DNA from: Tethybacter castelli
GTDB taxonomy: Bacteria; Pseudomonadota; Gammaproteobacteria; Tethybacterales; Tethybacteraceae
DNA length: 64,000 nucleotides
Assembly (NCBI GenBank): GCA_036679665.1
Contig: JAZHEJ010000058.1
Span: 5,450 to 69,449 of the forward strand
Reading direction: 5' to 3'
The notes below the pieces were generated by a model that did not search any database, had not been told where the DNA came from, and saw only the letters and a program-made list of their open reading frames with translations. A program made the translations under genes and the position numbers. Below, one piece after another: positions 1-10,100 of the stretch (positions are counted from its first letter, which is position 1; each line of letters opens with the position of its first letter).

Positions 1-31
1 CATTTATACCTATCAACGGTTGCGCCGATGA
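1..31 (+). CDS. lptF: LptF C-terminal end (partial)
   Basis: Only the last nine codons are in the window. Reading from base 2 gives IYTYQRLRR and a TGA stop at 29-31, which overlaps the lptG ATG at 28 as ATGA. LptF and LptG are the paired inner-membrane permeases of the LPS exporter LptB2FG, and lptF normally sits directly upstream of lptG. The call rests on that position, the basic tail and the overlap; the piece is too short to identify alone. Confidence 0.5.
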   Translation, partial: IYTYQRLRR

Positions 32-1098
32 CAAGCTTGCTGTCGCGTTATGTGATTTGGTTTTTGGCCAAGATTATTTTGGCTACCAACTGTGCGGTGA
101 TGAGCTTGTTTTTCGTGCTGACGTTGCTTGATAATCTAAGTCGAAGTTCGATTGACGGACTGTTTCACGGTCTGCTCGACACGTTGTTGCGGATGGCGGA
201 AATACTCTACTTGACCATGCCGGCAAGTTGCGCGATCGGAGCCGCGATCGGACTGGCGGTATTGGACAGTCGGCGCGAGATTGCGATTATGCGTTTGTCC
301 GGCGTAAACTTTGCCCGGCTGACCCGTTGGGTCGGCGCGGCCGCGTTGGTGTGGGTAGTCATCCATCTGATCGTCGGCGAAGTGCTGTTGCCGCGCAGCG
401 CGAGCGCCGCATTGAAATTGCAAGCGCAACAAGAAGGATCGCTGATCACCGCCGGCGATCAAGTTTGGTTGCGTATCCCCGACGGCTTTGCGAGCATCGC
501 TTTCATTTCACCTGACGGCAAACAACTTGCTGACGTACAGTTATTTGTCGACCGCGAACAATACTTAGACACGGTAACTTTGGCGGAAAAAGCTCAATAC
601 GTCGACGGGAACTGGCAACTGGAAAACGTCGTAACCGCAAAGTTGATAGATCAGTATTGGAACTTCACTGAGCAAGATCGTCAGGTTTGGACCGACGGGC
701 CCACGCCGGAGTTTCTGACTTCATTTCGTATCAAACCCAGTAAATTGTCGGTGTACCGACTGCTGTCTTTGTCGGCGGAATTGCAAAAATTCGCGCAAAA
801 CACACTGGCTATCGATCTGGTAATTTGGAGTCGCTTCGCGGATACCGCGATGATCATATTGCTGATGTTAAGTTCGCTGTCGCAGATTCGCAATCGCACC
901 AGGTACAGCTCCACGCACGCGCGCACCGCCGGGATCGTCGCTTTGGCGGTAATGCTGGTTTATTACTATATGTCGGTGATCATCCGGCAAGTTTCGTTGC
1001 TGGAAAATTTGCCCGCCTTATTCGGCGCTTTTTTGCCGCCGCTACTGTTTACGCTTTTATTGCTTATGTGGATCGGTTATCTGCGGTACCGACGTTAA
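28..1098 (+). CDS. lptG: LPS export ABC transporter permease LptG
   Basis: 356 residues, the usual length for LptG. LptG pairs with LptF and the ATPase LptB to extract lipopolysaccharide from the inner membrane and pass it to the LptC-A-D bridge. The protein shows the LptF/LptG (YjgP/YjgQ) plan: three N-terminal membrane segments (about residues 10-35, 55-80 and 100-120), a soluble jellyroll-like domain (about 130-260), and three C-terminal membrane segments (about 265-350). The cytoplasmic stretch DSRREIAIMRLSG (about 80-92) matches the coupling region that contacts LptB. The ATG overlaps the upstream stop, which suggests translational coupling with lptF. It ends 17 bases before a convergent gene. 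Confidence 0.88.
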   Translation: MTSLLSRYVIWFLAKIILATNCAVMSLFFVLTLLDNLSRSSIDGLFHGLLDTLLRMAEILYLTMPASCAIGAAIGLAVLDSRREIAIMRLSGVNFARLTRWVGAAALVWVVIHLIVGEVLLPRSASAALKLQAQQEGSLITAGDQVWLRIPDGFASIAFISPDGKQLADVQLFVDREQYLDTVTLAEKAQYVDGNWQLENVVTAKLIDQYWNFTEQDRQVWTDGPTPEFLTSFRIKPSKLSVYRLLSLSAELQKFAQNTLAIDLVIWSRFADTAMIILLMLSSLSQIRNRTRYSSTHARTAGIVALAVMLVYYYMSVIIRQVSLLENLPALFGAFLPPLLFTLLLLMWIGYLRYRR

Positions 1099-1114
1099 AT
1101 AACCGCAAGCAAAC

Positions 1115-2683
1115 TTAGCAATTTTCAAAGTTGGACTTGATGCATTCACGCGCTAGTTCTTCAGCCCTTTTTATCCCGGACGGCTCCATTTGCTCTACGA
1201 GTTCCGCCAGATCTTCGATGGCGTTGCGGTCGTTTTTCACCGCGGCGAAACTCATCCACATATGAGCTCGCACCAAATCTTGTTTCACGCCCAAGCCTGA
1301 TTGATAAAGCAAGCTCAGGTTGCGCTGCGCCACGGCGTCATATTGCGACGCGGCAAGCCGCAGCCATGTTGAAGCCTGATCAAAATCCTGTTCCACCCCG
1401 GTACCGTTTGCGTAGAATATTCCCAGCCGCCGTTGAGCGTGCGCAATTCCTTGCTCGGCCGGTTGCTGATACCATTTGACGGCCTGCGCGTAGTCTTGCC
1501 GAACTCCCTTGCCCTCATCGTATAACATCGCCAAATTTAGTTGCGCGTCAACCAATCCTTGCTCCGCGGCGCGCTCATACCACTTGGCCGCTTGGGCATA
1601 ATCTTGCGCCAACCCTTGGCCTTGCGCATAGTACAAAGCGATGTTGTACTGGGCATCGACAAGTCCTTGTTCCGCCGCGCGCTCATACCACTTGGCCGCT
1701 TCAGCATAGTTTTGCGCAACTCCGTCCCCACTTTCATAGCTCACCGCCAAGTTATGCTGCGACTCGACATTACCTTGTTCCGCGGCCAGCAAATACCATT
1801 TGGCCGCTTCAACCGAATCTTGGGCAACTCCGGTACCTTGGGCATGCATCCAACCTAAATTATGCTGCGCTTTGGCGTCGCCTTGTTCACCCGCTAGGCG
1901 ATACCACTTAATCGCTTCAGCGTAATCTTGGACCACGCCGTTGCCCAATTCATACAGTTCACCCAACCGCGTCTGGGCAGCCAAAAATCCTTGCTCGGCA
2001 GCTTGGCGATACAAAGTTTCCGCCTGCGCATAGCTTTGCTCGACCCCCTGGCCATTTTCATGCAAAACACCCAGGTGATGTTGCGCGCTGGGCAACCACT
2101 GTTCAGCCGCCTTACGGTACCACTCGACCGCGGACAGATAACTTTGCGGGACACCGTGGCCGTACTCATAAATGGATCCCAAATTATCTTGCGCGGCGGC
2201 ATTACCCTTTATCGCCGCCTGGTAATACCACTCTATCGCCAGATCAAGATTCTGAGCAATGCCCAAACCCTTGTAATACATGGTGGCAAGATTATTCTGA
2301 GCATTAAGCGAACCTTGCTGAGCGGCTTTGCGGTACAAACTGAGCGCCTGTCGATAATCTTGTTCCACGCCCCAGCCGTTTTCGTACAAAACCCCTAAAT
2401 TACTTTGGGCGGCAACCAGTCCTTGGGCGGCGGCGAGTTTATACCAATTGGCCGCCTGCGTATAGTCTTGCTCAACCCCCAATCCTTGTTCGTACATCCA
2501 ACCCAAATTGTTCTGGGCCGCGGCGTTGCCGCGTTCGGCATAAGGTTTCCATTCGCGAAAAGCGGTGACGTAGTCGCCTTGGGCGGCAGCCTCAACGCCT
2601 AATTTGAAATCGGCGGCTCGCCCATCGGCACCCACGGCCAGCGCCAGCAAGATCGCGGTTAGATAAGCAAATGATTTCATCAT
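1115..2683 (-). CDS. Exported Sel1-repeat (SLR) protein
   Basis: 522 residues. An N-terminal signal peptide (residues 1-23, ending near GADGRA) is followed by about 13 tandem Sel1-like repeats of roughly 36 residues. Each repeat carries the A..nLG.mYe.G.GV.qdy..A..WY..AAeQG pattern, which folds as an alpha-alpha superhelix for protein-protein contacts. The C-terminus has a cysteine motif, EECIKSNFENC-like, shared with the divergent paralogue at 2901. SLR proteins act as scaffolds or regulators in the periplasm or envelope; the partner here cannot be read from sequence. Start is the first of two adjacent ATGs. The repeats are near identical at DNA level in places, so copy number may vary between strains. 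Confidence 0.8.
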   Translation of the reverse strand: MMKSFAYLTAILLALAVGADGRAADFKLGVEAAAQGDYVTAFREWKPYAERGNAAAQNNLGWMYEQGLGVEQDYTQAANWYKLAAAQGLVAAQSNLGVLYENGWGVEQDYRQALSLYRKAAQQGSLNAQNNLATMYYKGLGIAQNLDLAIEWYYQAAIKGNAAAQDNLGSIYEYGHGVPQSYLSAVEWYRKAAEQWLPSAQHHLGVLHENGQGVEQSYAQAETLYRQAAEQGFLAAQTRLGELYELGNGVVQDYAEAIKWYRLAGEQGDAKAQHNLGWMHAQGTGVAQDSVEAAKWYLLAAEQGNVESQHNLAVSYESGDGVAQNYAEAAKWYERAAEQGLVDAQYNIALYYAQGQGLAQDYAQAAKWYERAAEQGLVDAQLNLAMLYDEGKGVRQDYAQAVKWYQQPAEQGIAHAQRRLGIFYANGTGVEQDFDQASTWLRLAASQYDAVAQRNLSLLYQSGLGVKQDLVRAHMWMSFAAVKNDRNAIEDLAELVEQMEPSGIKRAEELARECIKSNFENC

Positions 2684-2713
2684 TCAGGCACATATATTAA
2701 CGCAAAAAATTTC

Positions 2714-2743
2714 TTGACATTTAATTTTCTAGCATAATATTTT
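2714..2743 (+). promoter_or_regulatory. Possible sigma-70 promoter between the Sel1 genes
   Basis: A perfect TTGACA at 2714-2719 is followed 15-18 bases later by AT-rich TAATAT/TATTTT, in a strongly AT-rich patch of the 217-base gap between the divergent Sel1 genes. It points toward the plus-strand gene at 2901, leaving a leader of about 155 bases. The -10 match is imperfect, so this is a candidate only. Confidence 0.3.
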
Positions 2744-2900
2744 TTATATCCATCTAGCAGGCATCATTGCGGCCAAAATTGCTTTTGGTTACATATATAA
2801 AATTCGCCCCATAACTTCCCGGTTGCCATGTTTGCCGACGGTCAAGGTGAAAATACGTAGTCGAAGCTGATAACCGCCACTAGCTGAATATCTTTATCAA

Positions 2901-3965
2901 ATGCAATATCGCAACTTTACTTTGGCTTTGACGTTTGCCCTGTTGCTAGGGAAGGTATCCGGCGCGGCTGATTTACAACAAGGAATCGATGCTTTACACC
3001 GGCAGGATTACGCCACCGCCATTGAGCAATGGCGTCCGCTGGCTGAGCAAGGTAATTCTTTTGCCCAACACAATCTGGGTTTGTTGTACGAACAAGGTCT
3101 CGGCGTGGTCCAAGACTATTTCCAAGCAGCCAAATGGTATCGGCTCGCCGCTGAACAGAACGTGGCCGACGCCCAATTTAACTTGGGACAACTGTATCTG
3201 AACGGCGACGGTGTCGTCCAAGACGATCAGCAGGCGGTAAAGTGGTACGAACGTGCCGCCAAGCAAGGACTGGTTGATGCTCAAACCTTGCTTGGGGTGA
3301 TGTACCAGACCGGAAGAGGCGTTGCGCCGGATGACCTGCAGGCCGCGCATTGGTATAAGCTGGCCGCAAAACAAGGCAACGGTTTTGCCCTCAATATGCT
3401 AGGTTCGTTATATCAGCTTGGCAAAGGGGTGCCGCAAGACGATCGGTTAGCGCTGGAGTCGTACCGTAAGGCCGCCGACCAAGGTTACCCGGACGCTCAG
3501 CATATCCTCGGGCTGATGTTTTTAGAAGGCAAAGGAGTATCCACAGATAACCGACGCGCGTTGGAGTGGTTTTTGTTGGCAGCTGAACAAGATTACGTTC
3601 CGGCTCAATTGGCGCTGGGACGAATCTACGAGCAAGGCGAAAAAATCGCTTTGGACTACCAGGCGGCGCTGAAATGGTATCGGCTCGCCGCAAGCAAAGG
3701 CAACGCTGAGGCCCAATTGAGATTAAGCGCGATGTACGCTTACGGACGCGGTGTTGCGACCAATTACCTTACCGCGTATATGTGGAGTTATCTTGCCGCG
3801 ATAAACGGTAGCGAACTGGGCGATGAATTCAAAGACGACATCGCCCAAGAACTAACTCAAGCTGACATTTCAAAAGCGAAACAATCAGCTGGCGCATGTA
3901 CGCAAAGCAACTACCGCGAATGCTTGGTTGCTGACAATTCGACACTACCTGAAAACTCCCAATAA
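2901..3965 (+). CDS. Exported Sel1-repeat (SLR) protein, paralogue
   Basis: 354 residues. A signal peptide (about 1-22, ending VSGA-A) leads into about eight Sel1 repeats with the same consensus as the minus-strand neighbour. After the last repeat comes a helical tail with two cysteines (SAGACTQSNYRECL), matching the tail of the neighbour (C-x-x-SN-x-x-x-C). The two genes are divergent and share a 217-base intergenic region, so they are probably a duplicated pair, perhaps co-regulated. Function is unknown beyond protein-protein interaction. The ATG at 2901 has no strong Shine-Dalgarno. Everything downstream to about 4.13 kb is empty. Confidence 0.8.
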   Translation: MQYRNFTLALTFALLLGKVSGAADLQQGIDALHRQDYATAIEQWRPLAEQGNSFAQHNLGLLYEQGLGVVQDYFQAAKWYRLAAEQNVADAQFNLGQLYLNGDGVVQDDQQAVKWYERAAKQGLVDAQTLLGVMYQTGRGVAPDDLQAAHWYKLAAKQGNGFALNMLGSLYQLGKGVPQDDRLALESYRKAADQGYPDAQHILGLMFLEGKGVSTDNRRALEWFLLAAEQDYVPAQLALGRIYEQGEKIALDYQAALKWYRLAASKGNAEAQLRLSAMYAYGRGVATNYLTAYMWSYLAAINGSELGDEFKDDIAQELTQADISKAKQSAGACTQSNYRECLVADNSTLPENSQ

Positions 3966-4132
3966 TAATTTTTGGCGCACAGCAATGCCACACTGATTTT
4001 TTTGCGAATTTCACTTAGCCACCCAAGTGAAACATTATTGGATATAAATCATCAGATTGCGCTGGCGTTTTTGTGGTTGACATAACCGAAACCGTTATTT
4101 ACAGCAAATGGCCACAATAAAGACCTACTTTG
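3966..4132. other. Intergenic, nothing recognised; left edge of the island
   Basis: AT-rich sequence after the Sel1 gene. I see no open frame, tRNA or clear hairpin. It is the last stretch before gene fragments with foreign character begin, so the left island boundary probably lies in or just after it. No attachment repeat was found by eye. Confidence 0.4.
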
Positions 4133-4342
4133 TTATTTGTTATTGACAACTTGGTAACGTTCCGGGAATTTCAACTTTTTAATAATTCCGGCCTCAGTAG
4201 CCCTTTTCAACCAAAGATTAAACTGTTTATTAATAAAATCAGGATCTATGGACTTCATTTGCTCAAACAACTCTTTTTTTCTTACTGGGTTTTGTGCTAA
4301 ACACCTAAGATTATTAACAAATGATGGTTACCAACAGCGGGA
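4133..4342 (-). pseudogene. C-terminal fragment of an unidentified protein
   Basis: On the minus strand one open frame of about 65 codons reads SFVNNLRCLAQNPVRKKELF, continues through EQMKSIDPDFINKQFNLWLK, and ends ...FPERYQVVNNK before a TAA at 4133-4135. The composition is that of a real, charged, helical protein tail. Upstream the frame is closed by a stop near 4343 and no start codon is present, so the rest of the gene is gone. I do not recognise the family. It sits beside a broken transposase, consistent with a scarred insertion site. Confidence 0.4.
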
Positions 4343-4506
4343 CTCTTCTCTGGCGACTTCTACCTATACCCCGGATAGTGAATCACACAGTCAGTGAAGC
4401 TGATATTGCTTTGGAAAACGACGACCGTGATGTTTTTGCGTTAGATTCAACCCCCTAGCACGTCGGTTAAACTTTTAGAAGATATAGCCGTTCCCCGGCA
4501 CGGAAA

Positions 4507-5126
4507 GTAAGCAGAGCAGAGGTGGTCCAGATGGAGATAGTCCTGAGTGTGGAGAAAATCAGTGAGCGTTACCTGATCCCGATACTGGAACAACCGCTGG
4601 AAGACTTCCTCTTCGTCATCCAGGGGTTACACACTCCAATAATAACTCGAGATACATCAACAAGCAGGTCGCTGAGCTGTTGAATAAGCTACGGATCAAG
4701 TTCACCAAGTCCCGGTCCAGACACACTAACGATAACGCCCTGGTAGAAAGCAATAATGGGCATGTGGTGCGCAAGATCTCGGGTTACGACCATATTCCAA
4801 AATACTGGGCATCGCAGATCAACGACTTCAATTGGCAGCACCTCAAACCCTACCTCAACTACCACCGTTGCTGCCTGTTCCCTGAAATCATCACCGATAA
4901 AAAGGGTAGACAGCGTAAGCGTTATACCTACGACTTACTGATGACCCTATACGAAAAGTTCAAATCGTTACCTGACGCAAAGCAGTATTTGAAACCTGGG
5001 TTGACCTTTGAAATACTGGACGCCATCGCTTATCGGCAAGGCGACAATGAAGCCGCTGACAAGCTGCAACAAGCGCGTCAGCAACTGTTCAAATCAATCC
5101 ATGACCGGGAGACAAACGGAGCTTGA
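4507..5126 (+). pseudogene. DDE integrase-type transposase remnant
   Basis: The first frame reads AEVVQMEIVLSVEKISERYL, continuing to about 4625. After a frameshift near 4625-4640 a second frame continues HSNNNSRYINKQVAELLNKL and then TKSRSRHTNDNALVESNNGH, ending at a TGA at 5126. This is the catalytic core and C-terminus of a retroviral-type (rve) IS transposase. In the family the motif is HSDNGSEY; here DNG has become NNN, so a catalytic aspartate is lost as well as the frame. The N-terminal half is missing and no terminal inverted repeats are visible. It is a dead insertion-sequence relic next to the GC-rich module beginning about 5.15 kb. Confidence 0.75.
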
Positions 5127-5293
5127 GATAAACTCTCAATATCTGCTTACTTCAGACTCATATATGGATTGCCACATGATCGATGCCGCCGCCCCGGATT
5201 GCGGCCCGGAATCACTGTCGTCTGGCGGCCGTGGTAATGATGCGGCCGGAAGGCGCGGCGTCCAACGAGCCGCGGAAGAATTGAGGAGAAGGG

Positions 5294-6069
5294 ATGATGG
5301 CCACGCGGGCGCGAAAGGACGGATTTCTGGCCGCTCTGACCGGGCTGGAAGGCCTGACGGGCAACAAGAAGCTGTGCGAAACCCTCGGCTGGAATGAAGA
5401 TACGTATGACGAGGTCAGACAGGCGCTGATCGACGACGGCACAATCGCACCTCGCCGCGAACGCGGCGGTTCCGTCGCCATCGCGGAGCAAGGAGGCCCC
5501 TTCCCGGCCGCGGCGAAAACCGACCGGGCCAACCGACCGGCACGTCCCAAACCGTCGGCCGAACTGTGGAGGATGGCCGATGCGTTGCGCGGCGGCATAA
5601 CGGCAAAATCCAACCGAGCCTCGCGCGAAATACCCGAGAAATATGTTGTCGCGGACGGTGACTTTTTGTTCTCATGGTCCGGGAGCCTGCTGGCGAAGTT
5701 TTGGACTGAGGGTGAAGGAGCCCTCAACCAGAACCTCTTCAAAGTGACTTCAGACCGATACCCGGCGGAATAGTTTTTTAGCTAATGAGCTTACCATCAC
5801 TTGCGCGAATTCCAGGCGATCGCTGCCTCAAAGGCAACGACGATGGGCTATATCCAACGGGGCATCTGAGAGAGGCCATGACGACCTGCCCTCCCGATGA
5901 TGTTCTTTCCATTCTCGGTCAAACGGTTGGTCCGCTGGTGGAGCGCACCATCAAGAACGAACTGGAATCCCGAACCCTTGCCCAAACCCGCGACCTGCTT
6001 CTTCCGAAGCTGATGTCCGGCGAAATCCGAGTCAAGGACGCGGAAAAGCTCGTCGGTGAAGCCACCTGA
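5294..6069 (+). pseudogene. Type I RM remnant: winged-helix end of hsdM fused to broken hsdS
   Basis: A strong GAGGAGAAGGG precedes an ATG at 5294. The first 65 codons match the small winged-helix region found at an end of some HsdM proteins (GNKKLCETLGWNEDTYDEVR, then RRERGGSVAIAE). The frame then runs directly into HsdS target-recognition sequence (AKSNRASREIPEKYVV, DGDFLFSWSGSLLAKFW) and stops at 5773. HsdS resumes in another frame from about 5815 (FQAIAASKATTMGYIQRG), shifts again near 5865, and ends with DVLSILGQTVGPLVERTIKN and the conserved tail LLLPKLMSGEIRVKDAEKLV to a TGA at 6069. Most of hsdM and part of hsdS are deleted. The modification and specificity subunits must be non-functional. 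Confidence 0.7.
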
Positions 6070-6314
6070 CGCGCGTTGCCTTCAATTCCGAACTTTTCCG
6101 CTGGGTGCGGGAGCGGGCGGGCATTCACGACGTCTGCGACCTTACCGACCTTTTCCCGAAAATCGGTGAATGGGAAGCTGGCCAAGCGCAGCCGACGCTG
6201 ATGCAGTTGGAGGCGTTCGCGCAGGCGCTACATGTGCCCATCGACTATCTTTTCCTGTCGGAACCGCCGCCGATCCCGGATTTCCGCACCCATGACGGGC
6301 AGGCCGCGACATGA
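6066..6314 (+). pseudogene. Short XRE/ImmA-type N-terminal fragment with mutated start
   Basis: Frame 6066-6314 encodes about 82 residues: LTRVAFNSELFRWVRERAGI, then a helix-turn-helix-like part (KIGEWEAGQAQPTLMQLEAF) and the YLFLSEPPPIPDFRT stretch that opens the peptidase part of ImmA/IrrE-type XRE proteins. The metallopeptidase domain is absent. Related proteins begin with MTR; here the first codon is CTG at 6066, overlapping the hsdS stop where an ATGA junction would be expected, so the start was probably lost by A to C. A GTG at 6105 could give a shortened 69-residue product. Its TGA overlaps the next ATG (ATGA at 6311). Probably a regulator of the locus once; now doubtful. Confidence 0.5.
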
Positions 6315-7108
6315 CGGTGGCGTCGGGAGAAACGGTGTACAACGAAGGCGGCGCCCCATGTTCCGGGCTTGGCCTGACATGGTCGGGAGACGAATTCAAT
6401 GCTGCGATGAATGGCTCCGTGGCCGCCGTCCTGTTTGATGACGCGGGCAAGGCCGACATCGAAGGCATTCTGATTGACCTAGCTGAGACCGAGTTCGAGC
6501 AGGACGGGCTTCGTCGCATTCTCTCCCGTCCCGATTATATGGAGGACTGGCGCGTCGGAGAGGCGATCGCCGAGATCTATCTCACCGATCATCGCGACTG
6601 CGTCTTCCCGTGGTCTGACAGACGAGACGAGCGCAAGCGAGGTTCCAGTCTGCCCGGCGCCGATCTTGTCGGTTTTCATGCCGACAATCAGGGCTACTGC
6701 CTAGCTTTCGGGGAAGTCAAGACCTCTTCCGAGGACAGGTATCCGCCGGGGATCATGCATGGCCGGAAGGGGCTCAAGCAACAACTTGAGGACTTGCGGG
6801 ACAGGGTTTCCATACGTGACGACCTTTTCAAGTATCTCGGCCATCGCGCCGGGGGGAGCGATTGGAGGGAACAGTTCAGGAAGGCGGCAAAACGCTATCT
6901 GGCCAACAATTCCGATGTGCGGCTTTACGGGTTTCTTGTCCGCGATGTCGAACCGAACAGAGACGATGTGCGGGTCCGTGTCGAAAAGCTCGGAAAGGAT
7001 TGCCCCAAGGGCATGAGAATTGAACTTCTTGCGCTGTACCTTCCGAAAGGCAGCATTGAAGGGATCGGCAATGCCGCCGTTGTGGCAAGGTCGGGGGAGA
7101 GGCCATGA
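6311..7108 (+). CDS. hamA: HamA-like nuclease (DUF1837-type), Hachiman defence
   Basis: 265 residues, no signal peptide. The middle carries a PD-(D/E)xK nuclease core: an upstream acidic helix (VGEAIAEIYL, about 82-91), D118 in PGADLVGF, then E135-V-K137 in LAFGEVKTSS. This layout, the size, and the directly coupled large SF2 helicase downstream match the HamA/HamB pair of Hachiman (also called AbpAB in E. coli). In Hachiman, HamB senses damaged or unusual DNA and releases HamA to degrade DNA. The gene overlaps its neighbours at both ends by ATGA. It is open and full length although the surrounding RM genes are broken, so it may still be active. The family assignment is by architecture; I could not run a profile search. 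Confidence 0.55.
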   Translation: MTVASGETVYNEGGAPCSGLGLTWSGDEFNAAMNGSVAAVLFDDAGKADIEGILIDLAETEFEQDGLRRILSRPDYMEDWRVGEAIAEIYLTDHRDCVFPWSDRRDERKRGSSLPGADLVGFHADNQGYCLAFGEVKTSSEDRYPPGIMHGRKGLKQQLEDLRDRVSIRDDLFKYLGHRAGGSDWREQFRKAAKRYLANNSDVRLYGFLVRDVEPNRDDVRVRVEKLGKDCPKGMRIELLALYLPKGSIEGIGNAAVVARSGERP

Positions 7109-10100
7109 CTCTGTCCGTGACAGCTCTTGACGATCTGGGAAAACATTGGGCCGTCAGCGCGATCGGCGAGGATGATCTGGCGCGAGCCGAAAGGCTGGTA
7201 AACGAAAACCTCGCTCGTCACGCGGTTGGCAAGCAGATAGCCTTTTCGTTTTCGTCAAATGCGGGTGAAGACGCTTTCCTGGAGCGTGTTGCGCTGGCCT
7301 TTGAAATGGCGGCCATCGAGGGCCTGGACGAACTGAGCCGTACTTCCGGCGCGAACGCGGCATTGCGCGATCAGGCGATTGCCGCGTCATTCCGCGCTTT
7401 TGATATTCGCCGTTTGCTGGCCGTCCCGNNNNNNNNNNNNNNNNNNNNNNNNNNNNNNNNNNNNNNNNNNNNNNNNNNNNNNNNNNNNNNNNNNNNNNNN
7501 NNNNNNNNNNNNNNNNNNNNNNNNNNATCACTGGGCCAGGGGCACGGAGCTTGTTGCGCAGTACATGCTTCAGGGGTCGCAGACGAACCCGTTCGGATCG
7601 ATTGACAAACATTTCGACAAGGCCATCAAAATGGCGACGGCCTCGGGCGACGCACAGCACGAGATTATCCTGCGCTGGTTACATGCGACCGCGCGGGTCA
7701 TGGTCACCAACTCACTTTGGTGGGCGGTGCGTGCCGTCAATTCACGCACAACGGATTTTGTCCGCTCCTTGACGCTTCGCGAACACCGGCCGATGTTCGA
7801 ACTCCTACCGCCTCAGCGCGCGGCCCTTCTTGAAAAGGGGTTGCTCGACCCGGCCAAGACGGCGATCGTGGTCGATATGCCAACCTCGGGCGGGAAAACC
7901 CTTCTCGCGCAATTCCGCATTCTTCAGGCGTTGAATCAGTTCGACGCCGACAATGGCTGGGTCGCATATGTTGCGCCCACACGCGCCTTGTCCGCCCAGA
8001 TCACCCGACGGCTGCGAAAAGATTTCGAGCCGATCGACGTTCGAGTCGAGCAATTGACGGCCGCGGTCGAGGTGGACGCCTTTGAGGAAGAATTGCTGGC
8101 GGACAACGATCGGCCATTCCACATTCTCGTGGCCACACCCGAGAAACTGTCTCTCGTCATCCGCAACAAGAAGATCGAGAATCGGCCGCTTGCCCTCGTT
8201 GTCATGGACGAAGCGCACAATCTCGAAACGAAAGAAAGAGGACTCCGCATCGAGTTGCTGCTTGCGACGGTGAAGAGGGATTGCCCACAGGCGAACTTCC
8301 TTCTCCTCATGCCTTATGCGGAAGGATCGGAAACCGTAGCGCGGTGGCTGGCGCAGGATATAAACGCCGGCCAAGCGATCAGCCTTGGAACGACGCCCTG
8401 GAAACCCAATGAACGAATCGTCGGCATCTATAAAGCTGTTGCGGATAACAGCCGACGCGGTAGGTGGCGTCTCAACTTTGAAACGTTGACGGCGACGGAA
8501 AAGGCCATGCGGCTTGACGGTGCCCACCGCATTGGGGGTGTGAAGCCCATCGATGTTCCCAAAAGCGAGGTGCTTGCCAAAGGCCGGCAGAAAGGCCTGG
8601 GCTTGCAGACGGCGGCCATTGCAACCGTCATGTCCACCCGTGGCGCGAGTATCGCCATCGCCAACAATATTCCCACCGTGCGGAAGATGGCCTCCAGGGC
8701 TGCGGAGAGCTTACCGGATCTCGATCCGATTCCGTCGGATATCGGGCTCGTTCAGAACTTTCTGCGCACCGAGATCGGCTCCGACTTCCACTTGATCGCA
8801 ACGTTGGACAAGGGAGTCGGTGTCCACCATGCCGGTCTTTCCGATGACGTGCGCGGCCTTATGGAGTGGCTTGCCGAAACCGGAAGTCTGCGGATGCTTT
8901 GCGCGACCACCACAATTGCGCAGGGCATCAATTTCCCGGTTTCCTCCGTTTTTCTGCAAACGTACAAATATCCCTACGGACAGGAAATGTCGCCGCGCGA
9001 ATTCTGGAACCTGGCCGGTCGCGCCGGTCGTATCGATCATGACAGCGTGGGCGTCATCGGCCTCGCGGAAGGTTCGAATCGGAAGTCTCTCATCGAGTTC
9101 GTCAGCCGCAACACGGGCGCTCTCGTCTCGCGTCTTGTCTCGTTGCTGGACGAGCTTGCCGCGCAAGGCGAATTGGAGAATTTGTCGAAAGTCCTCTGGC
9201 AGGATCAATGGGAGGATTTCCGCTGTTACATCGCGCATCTTTGGGCGGAGAAAAAAAACCTCGACGCCGTTCTCTCCGACTCCGAGCAACTCCTTCGTCA
9301 GACGTTCGGCTATACATCGCTGCGAAACGACCCCACGAAGCGAGAGAAGGCCGACGCATTGCTGGATGCCGCCCACGCCTATGCGCGGAAACTCGCCGCT
9401 ATGCCCAAGGGCGTCGCCGAACTAGCGGACTCGACAGGCTTTTCGCCTGAAGGCGTGACAAGTGCGATGACGGGAATTAGCAATCTTGACACTAGCCTTA
9501 CGCCATCGGATTGGGCTCCTGAAGGCCTTTTCGGAGACGGCGGTAAAATCGCCGATTTGTATGGCGTGATGTTGAAAGTGCCTCAACTCAAGCGACAACT
9601 TGAAGAGAATCGCGGAAAGTGCTTTGACTGCACCCGGATTTCCGACATCACGCGAGCCTGGGTGAACGGCCAGGGAATCGACGTCATAGCTAAGAAATAT
9701 TTCAGCCGGGAAAAGGACGACGAAAAAGGAACGGCTGCGATTACGGACGCCTGCCGCTACATATATCGCACGATTGTCAATAACGGAACCTGGGGTGTTT
9801 CTGCGCTGAGCCGCATTTCCGGTATCGACTTTGACAGCTTGCCGGAAGCCGAACGTCACAGAATCAATGCGCTTCCCGCGATGATTTACCACGGCGTCCG
9901 CACGGAAGACGCGGTTTTGATGCGCATGAATGCCGCGCCACGCAGCGCGGCTGAAAGCCTTGGCGATTTGTATCGCGAGACATTCGGCGAAGGCGATGGC
10001 CGTTATTCTGTCGGACAGGCTCGCCAATTCCTGAAAGACCTGAGCGAGCACGACTGGCACCGCGCACGTCCGGAAAGCGCCGCTCTCTCTGGAGCCGGAT

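Noticed and set aside
1400..2600. Regularly spaced repeats resembling a CRISPR array.
   Set aside because: They are Sel1 codon repeats of about 108 bases within one open frame, with variable sequence and no spacers.
7379..7610. Start of a separate helicase gene within or after the N gap.
   Set aside because: The frame before the gap continues the same coupled gene from 7105; the frame change is explained by an inexact gap length.
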